From JBCDKH01 sp964388485 (GTDB lineage: Bacteria; Planctomycetota; Phycisphaerae; Tepidisphaerales; Tepidisphaeraceae): a stretch of 64,000 bases of DNA. The DNA is taken from NCBI GenBank assembly GCA_964388485.1, contig CAYMAS010000011.1:33098-97097 (forward strand). Reading direction: 5' to 3'. Shown in pieces: positions 7,988 to 16,430 of this stretch. The position numbers were made by a program, and so were the translations under genes. Under the pieces are notes generated by a model. That model did no database searches. It worked only from the letters and a program-made list of their open reading frames with translations, and had not been told where the DNA came from. Each line of letters begins with the position of its first letter. Position 1 is the first letter of the stretch.

Positions 7988-9001
7988 GTGGATCCGATCT
8001 CGCAAGGTGTCGTCGGCGCGGTCGTCGCTCATGCCGTCGTCGGCCGGAAGCTGCCGCGAAGTGCGGCGGTTGTCGGTGCGTTGGCGGGCATGGCACCGGA
8101 TCTCGACATCTTCTTCCCCACCTTCGGCGACGTAACCGCCGGCTGGTACTGGCACCGCGGCCCGAGTCACGCGATCGTCATGGCCCCGCTCGTCGGCCTG
8201 ATCGTCGCGGGCGTTCTGGCGATCTTCGCTCCTGTTCGTCGCAACTTCGGTTGGGCGTTGCTCGCGGCGGTTCTCGGGGCGTTGTCGCACGGGCCGCTCG
8301 ACGCGTTGACGACGTATGGAACGATGCTTCTGTGGCCGATGAGCGACACACGCGTCTCGTGGGACCTCATGCCGATCATCGATCCCGTCTTCACGTTAAC
8401 GCTCGTCGGCCTGATGATCGCGGCGGTCATTTCCAAGAAGACGCTGCTGAGTCGAACAGCCTTGGGCTTCGCCACGCTCTACCTCAGCTTCGCCGGCTGG
8501 CAGTACAGCCGGGCCGTTGACGCCGCCACCGAACTCGCTCGCCTCCAAGGCCGCACCGGCGAAGTCCGGGTGATGCCGGCACCCATCGCTCTGTCGCTCT
8601 GGCGGGCCATCGACAAGGACGGCAACACGCTGCACGCCAACGGCGTCTTCGTGCCGTACTTCTTCGGCGAGGCCAAGGTCCTCCAAGGCACCAGCGCCCC
8701 GCTGGCGACACCGCCGGCGTCGTTCGACAGTGAGCAAAAGAGGCACTTCGACCGCTTCCAGTGGTTCAGCCAGGGCAACCTCGTCCAGCCGTATCCGGCG
8801 GAGCCACTGCGAGTCGGTGACGGTCGCTACAGCGGCGACCAAGCGGGGTTTGCTCCGCTGTGGGGCTTGGACTTCGGCGGCGGGTCGACCCGTCGCTTCA
8901 GTGGCCGCGGCGACATGGATGCGGGCAGACTCTGGAACATGACTTTCGGCGACGACGACGAGCTCGTGCCGCTCTCGCAAGTCGCCGAAGCCCGTCGCTA
9001 A
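7988..9001 (+). CDS. YdjM-like membrane-bound metal-dependent hydrolase (LexA-binding family)
   Basis: The 337-residue product starts at GTG with MDPISQGVVGAVVAHAVVG, a typical opening of the DUF457/YdjM membrane hydrolase family. Candidate metal ligands follow in the expected order: PDLDIF near residue 38, HRGPSHAI near 58, and a GPLDALTTYGT segment after a helix. Four or five hydrophobic helices anchor the protein, and a soluble C-terminal domain of about 150 residues follows. Natural substrates for the family are not known. The position at the end of the glycosyltransferase block suggests a link to envelope lipids or glycans, but nothing in the sequence proves it. Confidence 0.75.
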   Translation: MDPISQGVVGAVVAHAVVGRKLPRSAAVVGALAGMAPDLDIFFPTFGDVTAGWYWHRGPSHAIVMAPLVGLIVAGVLAIFAPVRRNFGWALLAAVLGALSHGPLDALTTYGTMLLWPMSDTRVSWDLMPIIDPVFTLTLVGLMIAAVISKKTLLSRTALGFATLYLSFAGWQYSRAVDAATELARLQGRTGEVRVMPAPIALSLWRAIDKDGNTLHANGVFVPYFFGEAKVLQGTSAPLATPPASFDSEQKRHFDRFQWFSQGNLVQPYPAEPLRVGDGRYSGDQAGFAPLWGLDFGGGSTRRFSGRGDMDAGRLWNMTFGDDDELVPLSQVAEARR

Positions 9002-9040
9002 GCCCGCGGCTTCTCGGCTCGGCAGCGGTAGCATGTCATC

Positions 9041-10342
9041 ATGACCGACAAGCCTGAGCCGCAGATGAATGGTTTCGACACCCGCGCCTTGCACGCGGGG
9101 CACGTGGTCGATGAGCAGAAGTCGCGGGCTGTGCCGATCTACGCGACGAGCAGCTTCACCTTCGACGACACGAACCATGCGGCGGAGCTCTTCGGGCTCA
9201 AGCAGTTCGGCAACATCTACTCGCGGTTGATGAATCCGACGGTGGACGTCCTGGAGAAGCGGATCGCCAGTCTTGAGGGCGGGGCGGCAGGGCTCTGCTT
9301 CGCCAGCGGCATGGCGGCGATTCAGGCGGCGATCTGCACCATCTGCCACAGCGGCCAGAACTTCGTCAGCGGCACCAGCCTCTATGGCGGCACGTGGTCG
9401 CTGTTTGCCCACACCTTCAAGCAGATGGGCATCGAAGTCCGCTTCTTTGATCCGGCCCATCCCGAAGAGATCGACGACCTCGTCGACGAGAACACCCGCT
9501 GCGTCTACGCCGAGACGATTGGTAATCCCAAGTGGGACGTGCCGGACCTCCAGGCCCTGTCCGACAAGGCCCACGCGCACGGCGTGCCGATGATCGTCGA
9601 CAACACCTCCGCCTCGCCCGCCTTGTGCCGGCCGATCGAGCACGGGGCGGACGTCGTCGTGCACTCGACTACCAAATACCTCGGCGGCCACGGCACGCAC
9701 GTCGGCGGCATCGTCATCGACTCGGCCAAGTTCAAGTGGGCCGAAAACGCCGAGAAGTGGCCCGAGTTCTGCTCGCCGAACCCGGCGTATCACGGCATGG
9801 TTTTCGAGGAAGCCCTTCGCGGCATCGGCAACGTCGCTTACGCGGTCCACATGCGGACCAACTGGCTTCGTGACACCGGTGCCGCTATGAGCCCGTTCGC
9901 AGCGTTCCTCTTCATCCAGGGCGTCGAGACCCTCGGCCTGCGGATGAAGGCCCATAGCGACAACGCGATTAAGCTCGCCCACTGGCTCGGCGAGCACGAG
10001 GCGGTCGAATGGGTCAACTACCCAGGCCTCGAGTCGCACCAGGACCACGCCAACGCCAAGAAGTACCTGCCAGCCGGTCAGGGTGGCCTGATGACCTTCG
10101 GCGTCAAGGGTGGCAAGGAAGCGGGCGAGAAGCTGGTCAACAACGTCCGCCTCATCAGCCACCTGGCCAACATCGGCGACGCCAAGAGCCTCATCATCCA
10201 CCCCGCCAGCACCACCCACGCCCAACTCGCCGAAGACGAGCAACGCCGCGCAGGCGTCGCTCCCGAGAGCGTCCGGTTCAGCGTCGGGTTTGAGGATCTG
10301 GAAGACATTCAGGCAGATCTCGATCAGGCACTGCGATCGTGA
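9041..10342 (+). CDS. metY: O-acetylhomoserine aminocarboxypropyltransferase (sulfhydrylase)
   Basis: A 433-residue PLP enzyme of the Cys/Met metabolism family that makes homocysteine from O-acetylhomoserine and sulfide. It begins FDTRALHAGHVVDEQKSRAV, typical of MetY. The YSRLMNPT motif, the SGMAAIQA helix and the PLP-lysine motif STTKYLGGHGTHVGG are all present, as is the late SLIIHPASTTHAQL segment that separates MetY from shorter MetB and MetC proteins. The length is normal for MetY. The gene stands alone, with a GC-rich hairpin downstream before fliS, and I see no SAM riboswitch in the short upstream gap. Confidence 0.93.
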   Translation: MTDKPEPQMNGFDTRALHAGHVVDEQKSRAVPIYATSSFTFDDTNHAAELFGLKQFGNIYSRLMNPTVDVLEKRIASLEGGAAGLCFASGMAAIQAAICTICHSGQNFVSGTSLYGGTWSLFAHTFKQMGIEVRFFDPAHPEEIDDLVDENTRCVYAETIGNPKWDVPDLQALSDKAHAHGVPMIVDNTSASPALCRPIEHGADVVVHSTTKYLGGHGTHVGGIVIDSAKFKWAENAEKWPEFCSPNPAYHGMVFEEALRGIGNVAYAVHMRTNWLRDTGAAMSPFAAFLFIQGVETLGLRMKAHSDNAIKLAHWLGEHEAVEWVNYPGLESHQDHANAKKYLPAGQGGLMTFGVKGGKEAGEKLVNNVRLISHLANIGDAKSLIIHPASTTHAQLAEDEQRRAGVAPESVRFSVGFEDLEDIQADLDQALRS

Positions 10343-10447
10343 GCGGGTCGAGGGACGGCTACGCAACGTGAAGAGCAACCCGTAGCCCTGTCCTATCGGA
10401 CGTTCTGGGCATCAACCGTCGAACGCGGACCCGTCGATGAAGACGAA

Positions 10448-10466
10448 GCCGGGCAGCTGCCCCGGC
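10448..10466 (+). terminator. Hairpin between metY and fliS
   Basis: A 6-bp perfect stem (gccggg / cccggc) with a 7-nt loop is followed by gtcttta, a weak T-rich tail. It could end the metY transcript, but it lies only 10 bp before the fliS start, so it could also be a leader hairpin. Confidence 0.4.
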
Positions 10467-10476
10467 GTCTTTATCG

Positions 10477-10947
10477 ATGTCCACGTCCACCACCGCCAAG
10501 TCCTCACTCGCTGCCGCCGCCCCAGTTCGCCGGACCGTCGACCCGTACCTGCGCACGCGTGTCATGACGGCCTCGCCGGAACAGTTGCAGCTGCTGCTAT
10601 TCGACGGCGCCATCCGCTTCGCCGAGCAAGGTAAAGCCGCCCTGGAAGGCAAACGGTTCGACGTCAGCTTCGACAAGCTCAGCCGCGCGCAAAGTATTGT
10701 CGGCGAACTCCAGAACGGCCTGCGTCACGACAAGGACCCTGAGACGTGCCACCGCCTCGACGCGCTGTACACGTGGTGCTACATGCAGCTCGTCGAGGCC
10801 AACGTGTCCCACGAGGTCGAGAAGATCGACGGGGCTCTACGCGTCCTGCAGTACCAGCGAGAGACGTGGCAGATGCTTGCCAAGGCCCGAACGCCCACCC
10901 CGGTCGAGGAGCACCCGTCGACAGGCGGCTTCCGCCTGGCCGGCTAG
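10477..10947 (+). CDS. fliS: Flagellin-specific export chaperone FliS
   Basis: A 156-residue helical protein matching FliS: YLRTRVMTASPEQLQLLLFDGAIRFAEQ is the signature first part (start of helix 1 and the conserved LLLYDGA-like segment), followed by the FDKLSRAQSIVGELQNGL helix and an extended C-terminal helix bundle. FliS binds the C-terminus of flagellin in the cytoplasm and prevents premature polymerisation before export. The N-terminal 20 residues are an Ala/Ser-rich extension, and the C-terminal 20 residues are proline-rich. No fliD, flagellin or other flagellar gene is nearby, so this is an orphan copy in the window. It implies that the organism has flagella. Confidence 0.85.
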   Translation: MSTSTTAKSSLAAAAPVRRTVDPYLRTRVMTASPEQLQLLLFDGAIRFAEQGKAALEGKRFDVSFDKLSRAQSIVGELQNGLRHDKDPETCHRLDALYTWCYMQLVEANVSHEVEKIDGALRVLQYQRETWQMLAKARTPTPVEEHPSTGGFRLAG

Positions 10948-10979
10948 GAGTCATCTGAAAAGCGGGTTCTCAGATAGCC

Positions 10980-11030
10980 CAGGCCCCGGCCTAGCGTGCG
11001 CGTTCCGAACGACTACGAGGCCCGGGCCTG
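10980..11030 (+). terminator. Long GC-rich hairpin downstream of fliS
   Basis: A 13-nt inverted repeat (caggccccggcct and aggcccgggcctg, one mismatch) with a 25-nt loop lies 32 bp after the fliS stop. No T-tract follows. It probably separates fliS from the export block. The remaining roughly 130 bp before the next start contain nothing I recognise. Confidence 0.4.
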
Positions 11031-11163
11031 ACCATGATCCGATAATCGTGTCGAGCCGGGGCGAACCGTCGCGACGCCGATGGCGTTGGAGTAGGGTATC
11101 GACCCGTCTCGCGACGTGGCCGCACCTTGCTGTGCTCGATTTCACCTGACCCTGATCCCGCCG

Positions 11164-12027
11164 ATGAAGCGTCCGCTCCTCCGCACCTCGATCTGCCGCA
11201 CCTCGATTGGCCTCGCCGCCGCCTGTGGATTGGCGAGCGTTGCATTCCTGCAGCCGGAGGCGACGGCGCAGGAGTCGTCGGTCGCTACGATCGAGACGTT
11301 CGTCGGCATCACCCGGCCCAGCAAGTCGTACGAGTTGGCCTTCAGCAACCTTGGCAAAGTTGCCGAGGTGCCGGTGAAGGCCGGCCAGATGACGCGGGAA
11401 GGGGCGTTGCTCATGCGGCAAGAGGCGGAGCTCGAAGAAGCCCGGCTTGAAGAGCTGCGAGCCGAAGCCGACGTCAGCGGCCGGGTCGAAACCGCCTCGA
11501 AGCAAGCGGAACTGGCTAAAATCGTCTATGACCGCATCGCCGGCATGTTCGACTCCGGCGGCAGCACTCAGTCCGAGCTCGAGCAGGCCCGGCTCGAAGA
11601 GATCGTCGCCCGATTCCGAATCGACGAAGAGCAGCGGCAGGGCGTCGCTGCCGAGGCCCGCGTCAAGCAGCTCGAAGTCCAGATCAGCCAAAAGGCCCTC
11701 TACGCCCCGGCAAGCGGCGTCATTCGGCAGGTCGAGGCGCAGGTCGGTGAAATCCACGGCCCGTCGCAACCGGCGATCGAGTTGGTCGTCATCGATCCGG
11801 TGAAGATCGAGGTGCTCAACGTCGAGCCGTCCGACGTCGCCAAGCTCACGCAGGGCGACGTTGTGCAGGTTCGCTATGCGGGCGAGGACGAGTGGCTCGA
11901 CGCGACGGTCTCCTTCATCGACCCGATCGCCCGGCCCGAAGTGAACGAGCAGCTCATCAAGCTTGACCTGCCCAATCCGGATCGTCGGCCGGCGGGTCTG
12001 GAGGTCGAAGTGCGTCTCGCCGACTGA
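11164..12027 (+). CDS. HlyD/MFP-type periplasmic adaptor, secreted (export block gene 1)
   Basis: About 287 residues. A Sec signal peptide (basic MKRPLLRTS start, then IGLAAACGLASVAFLQPEATA) leads to a mature protein with the layout of membrane-fusion adaptors. A first half lipoyl-like motif (AFSNLGKVAEVPVKAGQMTREGALLMR) is followed by a coiled-coil hairpin rich in Glu, Ala and Arg (roughly residues 85-175), then a second lipoyl half (LYAPASGVIRQVEAQVGE) and a beta-barrel domain. Such adaptors bridge an inner-membrane transporter and an outer-membrane channel. Neither partner is adjacent. Three further co-directional genes with related adaptor domains or a SecA-like ATPase follow. The start was placed at the Met that begins the signal peptide. 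Confidence 0.8.
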   Translation: MKRPLLRTSICRTSIGLAAACGLASVAFLQPEATAQESSVATIETFVGITRPSKSYELAFSNLGKVAEVPVKAGQMTREGALLMRQEAELEEARLEELRAEADVSGRVETASKQAELAKIVYDRIAGMFDSGGSTQSELEQARLEEIVARFRIDEEQRQGVAAEARVKQLEVQISQKALYAPASGVIRQVEAQVGEIHGPSQPAIELVVIDPVKIEVLNVEPSDVAKLTQGDVVQVRYAGEDEWLDATVSFIDPIARPEVNEQLIKLDLPNPDRRPAGLEVEVRLAD

Positions 12028-12089
12028 TCCGTTATCCTCGCCCGCCGCCTCCCGCTCCACCCTTACCCGACGCACCCAGCAGACCGCCT

Positions 12090-14078
12090 ATGGCCATCGC
12101 CGCACAACCTCACGCTCAAGAGTCGGTCAAGGAGCAACGCCAGCAATCCGAGCAAAAGGAACGCGAGCGAGGCGAGAAGCGGCTGGCGCGGTCGCGGCTC
12201 GTGCAGCGACTCGTCGAGAGCTCGGGCAACCTGCCCGACTTCCTCGACGACCTCATCCAGACGCAGGCCAGCGTCGTCGCCGGCACGGAAGCCGTCGCCT
12301 TCATCATCGAAGGCCCCGACGAGAAGGGCGAACCGGAGCTGCGGACGGTCAAGCATATTCGCCCTGACAACGTCGAAGAAGGCGTCAAGCGTCAGGCGAT
12401 CAACGCGTTCCGTGAGATCGTCCACCAGTGCGTCAAGCAGGACAAGGATGGCGCTCTCCGTGTCTCGCAGGGCGGCGAGGACAGCGAGTCGCAGTTCTGC
12501 CTCGTCACGCTTTTGCGGCAGGACGACCGGGCCGTGGGCGCGACGGCCGTCATCACGCGGTGCCGGGACGAGAGCCGGGCTCTGCAGCGGCTGAGCACGA
12601 TGCAGCTCGTCGCGGGTTACTTCGACCTCTTTCTGCTCAAGCGGCAGAACGAGCAGAACGCCCAAGTCGCCAAGACGCACCAGGACGTTCTGCAGTTCGC
12701 CAGCGTCGTCGCGACGGCGGAGGACTTTCACGCGTCGAGCGTGTCGCTCTGTAACGAGCTGGCCGCCCGGACCGGTGCAGCCCGCGTCGCGATTGGCTGG
12801 GTCAAGTACTCGGGTGGCGACACGATCAAGCTCAAGGCGATCAGCCACACTGAAGAGTTCGACAAGAAGCAGGAGCTCAGCGTCCAGATCGTCCGCGTGA
12901 TGGAGGAATGCCTCGATCAGGACGAGTTCTGTCAGTTCGACCCGTCGGGCGGGTCGACGGAGAACGTGACGCGTGAGGCGATGAAGCTCTCGCAGATGGA
13001 GGGCGGCAACCGCGTCGCGAGTGTGCCGCTACGGAGGCGTGACGAGATCGTGGGCGTTATGACGCTCGAGTTTCCCCCGGAGAAGCCGACGAGCCCGGCC
13101 GAGTCGACCGCCCTAGCCGTTGCCGCCGAGTTGCTCGCACCGCAGCTGTACGACCGGTTCCAGAACGACCGCTACCTCGTTACCAAGGCGGGCCTGAGCG
13201 TTCGCGACAACACGAAGAAGGTCTTCGGCCTGCGGCAGCACACGCTGGCGAAGGTCATCATCCTCGCGATTCTCGGCCTGTTACTGTTCCTGACGCTCTA
13301 CAAGCCGATGTACCGCGTTGCGGCTCCGTTCGAGTTCGCGCCCGAGCAGCGTCGCGTCATCGACGCCCCGTACGACGGGCAGATCTTTCGCGTCTACTTC
13401 GACGAAGGCGACGCTGTGGCAAAGGGTGACGTCATTGCTGAGCTCGACACGCGGGACTTGCAGGACGAGTTGCTCGTCAAGCAGATCAGCCGCCGACAGC
13501 TTCGGGCCGAAGAGCGGGCGTTGCGGTCGCGTCGTGACGACGACCCCTCCGCGGCCGCGGAACAGCGGGCCAAGGAGTTCGAGATCCAGGCGGTCGAGGC
13601 GCAGATCGAGCAGCTTCAAAGCCAGATCGACAAGGCCAAGCTCAAGAGCCCGATGGATGGCGTTATCCTGCTGGTGCCGGGTCAGGAAAAACTCGCCGAG
13701 CGCGAGGGGGACGTCGTGCAGATCGGCACGCCCGTGGCCGTCGTCGGCGATCCGACCCGGCTCATGATCGAGGCCCGTGTGCCGGACCGCGACATCAGCG
13801 AGATCGAGATCGGCGACACCGGCACACTCGCGACCAGCGCTCGGCCGGGCGAGAAAGTGCCGATCGTGATCGACCGCGTAGTTCCCGCCGCCGCCGCGGA
13901 TCCGCGGGCACAGACGAACGCGTTCACCGTGATCGCCACTGTCGCCGCTGCCGATGTCGATCCGAACTGGCGGCCGGCAGCGACCGGCGAGGTCCGCATC
14001 GACGTCGAACCCCGCAGCCTCGCCTGGCAGTGGACCCACCGCCTCGTCGACTGGGTCAAGCTCAAGCTGTGGCTGTGA
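12090..14078 (+). CDS. GAF-domain protein fused to a HlyD-type adaptor (export block gene 2)
   Basis: A 662-residue fusion. Residues 1 to about 380 are predicted cytoplasmic and contain two GAF-like segments; the second (about 195-355) is the clearer one, running from VVATAEDFHASSVSLCNELAARTG to VPLRRRDEIVGVMTLEF. One transmembrane helix follows near residues 386-405 (VIILAILGLLLFLTLY). The periplasmic part is a classic adaptor: lipoyl half (IDAPYDGQIFRVYFDEGDAV), coiled coil (about 450-515), second half (LKSPMDGVILLVP) and barrel. GAF domains bind small molecules or dimerise, so this protein could pass a cytoplasmic signal to an export complex. The gene ends 1 bp before a long inverted repeat that separates it from the next gene. 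Confidence 0.8.
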   Translation: MAIAAQPHAQESVKEQRQQSEQKERERGEKRLARSRLVQRLVESSGNLPDFLDDLIQTQASVVAGTEAVAFIIEGPDEKGEPELRTVKHIRPDNVEEGVKRQAINAFREIVHQCVKQDKDGALRVSQGGEDSESQFCLVTLLRQDDRAVGATAVITRCRDESRALQRLSTMQLVAGYFDLFLLKRQNEQNAQVAKTHQDVLQFASVVATAEDFHASSVSLCNELAARTGAARVAIGWVKYSGGDTIKLKAISHTEEFDKKQELSVQIVRVMEECLDQDEFCQFDPSGGSTENVTREAMKLSQMEGGNRVASVPLRRRDEIVGVMTLEFPPEKPTSPAESTALAVAAELLAPQLYDRFQNDRYLVTKAGLSVRDNTKKVFGLRQHTLAKVIILAILGLLLFLTLYKPMYRVAAPFEFAPEQRRVIDAPYDGQIFRVYFDEGDAVAKGDVIAELDTRDLQDELLVKQISRRQLRAEERALRSRRDDDPSAAAEQRAKEFEIQAVEAQIEQLQSQIDKAKLKSPMDGVILLVPGQEKLAEREGDVVQIGTPVAVVGDPTRLMIEARVPDRDISEIEIGDTGTLATSARPGEKVPIVIDRVVPAAAADPRAQTNAFTVIATVAAADVDPNWRPAATGEVRIDVEPRSLAWQWTHRLVDWVKLKLWL

Positions 14079-14079
14079 C

Positions 14080-14185
14080 GGGCAGAAGGAGCCAGGAGCT
14101 AGTAGCCAGGAGCTAGTAGCTGGCCATGCGACCCGCTTCCGGTTCTGACTAGCTCCTGACTACTAGCTTCTAGCTTCTTCTGCCC
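14080..14185. repeat. Imperfect inverted repeat with gctcctggctcc-type arms between export genes 2 and 3
   Basis: The left arm (from 14080) contains gaaggagccaggagc and a tandem agctagtagccagg unit. The right arm (to 14185) is its imperfect reverse complement and ends directly against the ATG of the M50 gene. The transcript would form a long hairpin between the second and third genes and leaves no room for a normal ribosome-binding site. A related copy lies in a coding region at 63558-63620. Confidence 0.7.
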
Positions 14186-14186
14186 C

Positions 14187-16409
14187 ATGACTCTCCAACT
14201 CCGCCCCACCTTCAGCGAGTCCTGGTATCGCGTTAAGGATCTCAAGCCACGCCTGCGGGCCGCGGCCCAGATTTCGCGGCAGTTCTACCGTGGCGAGAAG
14301 TGGTACATCATCCGTGACCCGGCCGGGAATCAGTTCCACCGGCTCAGCGACGTCGCTTACCAGTTCATCGGCCTGCTCGACGGCACTCGAACCGTCGGTG
14401 AGGCCTGGGAGAACGTCGGCGGCCAACTCGCTGACGACGCTCCGACGCAGCCGGAAGTCATCCAGATCCTGTCGCAGCTCTACAGCGCGAACCTGATCGA
14501 GACGAACATCGCGCCCGACGCGCAGATCCTGCTGCGTCGGCAAAAGAAGCAACGCGAACGCAAGTTCAAGGGCCGGTTCATGAACCTGCTCTTTCCCCGG
14601 ATCCCGCTGTGGGACCCGGATCGCTTCCTGAAGGTCTGGATGCCCTTTGCCGGCCCGCTCATCAGCAAGGGCGGCATGATCCTCTGGCTGCTTGTCGTCG
14701 GCCTGGCGCTCTTGCTCGTTCTTCCTGAAAGCGACAAGTTCGCCGAGCAGACCGGCAACCTCCTCAGGAGCGGCACGATCGAGATGTGGCTCCTGCTCGG
14801 AGCGACCTTCATTCTCACGAAGTTCCTCCACGAGATGGGCCACGCGTTTGCGGTGCGACGCTTCGGCGGCGAGTGCCACGAAGTGGGCATCATGTTCCTC
14901 GTGCTCATGCCGTGCCCGTACGTCGATGCCTCGACGGCCTGGGGCTTTTCGAGCAAGTGGCGACGCATCTTCGTCGGTGCCGGCGGCATGATCGCCGAAG
15001 TCTTCATCGCCGCGATCGCCGCGATCGTCTGGTACGTCACGCTGGGCAATACCAACTCGATGGTGAACCAGATCGCGTACTACACGATGCTCATCGCGTC
15101 GGTCAGCACGCTCCTCTTCAACGCCAACCCGCTGCTCCGCTACGACGGGTACTACATCCTGTCGGACTGGCTGGAGATCCCCAACCTGCAGCAAAAGTCG
15201 CGTGAGTACAGCCTCGGGCTGATCAAGCGGTACATCTTCCGCGTCAAGACGACTCAGCCGCTGCCGGCGACGATTCGGCAGAAACTCTGGCTCGCGTTCT
15301 ACTGGTCGGCCAGCGGCATCTACCGCATCTTCATCGGCTTTGCGATCCTGTTCATGGTGATCTACACCCTGCCCGAGCAGGTGCGGATCGTCGGCCTCTT
15401 CCTGGCGGCAGGTGCGATCACGACGTTCTTCATCGTCCCGATCTTCAAGCTCTTCAAGTACCTCACGACCGAGCCCGAGCTGCACCGCAAGCGGACGCGG
15501 GCCTGGGCGTTCACGGCGGCGGTGGCGTCGCTGTTGTTCGTCCTGCTGGCGGTCATTCCGTTCCCGAGTGCGGAGCGGGCACAGGCAATCAGCGAGCCGC
15601 TGGAACGGGTGCAGGCCAGCGTCATCACGCCTGGTCGACTGGTCCAGCTAGAAGTCGCCGACGGCGATCAGGTCCAAGCGGGGCAGGTTTTGGCCCGACT
15701 CGACAGTCCGGAACTGCTGACCGATCTGCGTCTGGCGGAGCTCGACGTGGAGCGGGCTGAGACGATGCTGCGAGGCGTGCAATACTCGGACCGGGAGTAC
15801 GCGGGCGTCCTGCGGGAAGAGCTCGAAGCCGCCCGCGAGCGGCTGGTGACGACGCAGCGGCGTGTCGACGATCTCGCCGTCGTCGCCCCTGCCAGTGGCA
15901 CGTTCGTCAGCCCGCGGATCGAGGATCGCCTCGGCACGTACCTCAACCGCGGCGACCCGCTGGGCATTATCCAGGATGCCAGCTCGCTCGAGTTCTTCGT
16001 CGCCGTCGAGCAGAGCGCGTACGAACGGGTCGTCGATGCGTTGCAACGGGACAAGGCCCAAGTGCAGATCCGCCTCGCCAGCGACGCCGGCCGCAGCCTG
16101 CAGGGGGCGGACATCGACCCTGATATCGGCATGGCGTATCAGGCGAAGAACGAGCTACGGAGCAACGCCCTGACCTTCGCCGGCGGCGGCACCATTGCGC
16201 CGGACCCGAGCGATCCGCAACGCTCTGCGACGAACCTGTTCGAGCTCCGACTGACCCTGCCCAACGCCGGTGATGACGACCGCCCGATCTACCTGCCGGG
16301 CCAGCGGGCACACGTTCGCATCAAGCTCGAGGACGAGTCGATCGTCAAGCAGGCGTGGCGGAGTGCGTTGCAGCTCATCCAGTCGCAGACCAGTACGCCG
16401 CCCGCTTGA
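14187..16409 (+). CDS. PqqD-like domain + M50 site-2-protease-like membrane domain + HlyD-type adaptor (export block gene 3)
   Basis: A 740-residue three-part protein. Residues about 50-115 resemble a PqqD/RiPP-recognition fold: WYIIRDPAGNQFHRLSDVAY, then LLDGTRTVGEAWENV and an SQLYSANLIET helix. A membrane region of several helices carries the zinc-protease motif HEMGH (residues 215-219) and a distal NPLLRYDGY motif (314-322) equivalent to the third-ligand Asp motif of site-2 proteases. After the last helices (near 440-455) a periplasmic adaptor part follows, with lipoyl half, coiled coil, VVAPASGTFVSP second half and barrel. It could cleave or guide a substrate and pass it to the adaptor assembly; that is inference. 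The SecA-like gene follows after 21 bp. Confidence 0.8.
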   Translation: MTLQLRPTFSESWYRVKDLKPRLRAAAQISRQFYRGEKWYIIRDPAGNQFHRLSDVAYQFIGLLDGTRTVGEAWENVGGQLADDAPTQPEVIQILSQLYSANLIETNIAPDAQILLRRQKKQRERKFKGRFMNLLFPRIPLWDPDRFLKVWMPFAGPLISKGGMILWLLVVGLALLLVLPESDKFAEQTGNLLRSGTIEMWLLLGATFILTKFLHEMGHAFAVRRFGGECHEVGIMFLVLMPCPYVDASTAWGFSSKWRRIFVGAGGMIAEVFIAAIAAIVWYVTLGNTNSMVNQIAYYTMLIASVSTLLFNANPLLRYDGYYILSDWLEIPNLQQKSREYSLGLIKRYIFRVKTTQPLPATIRQKLWLAFYWSASGIYRIFIGFAILFMVIYTLPEQVRIVGLFLAAGAITTFFIVPIFKLFKYLTTEPELHRKRTRAWAFTAAVASLLFVLLAVIPFPSAERAQAISEPLERVQASVITPGRLVQLEVADGDQVQAGQVLARLDSPELLTDLRLAELDVERAETMLRGVQYSDREYAGVLREELEAARERLVTTQRRVDDLAVVAPASGTFVSPRIEDRLGTYLNRGDPLGIIQDASSLEFFVAVEQSAYERVVDALQRDKAQVQIRLASDAGRSLQGADIDPDIGMAYQAKNELRSNALTFAGGGTIAPDPSDPQRSATNLFELRLTLPNAGDDDRPIYLPGQRAHVRIKLEDESIVKQAWRSALQLIQSQTSTPPA

Positions 16410-16430
16410 TCGCCTTTCCGAGGATCCGCC

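Noticed and set aside
9002..9040. SAM riboswitch before metY
   Set aside because: The gap from the previous gene is only 39 bp, too short for a SAM riboswitch.
8396..10378. Minus-strand frame of 660 codons opposite metY and the YdjM-like gene
   Set aside because: It crosses two well-supported plus-strand genes and has no motif of its own.
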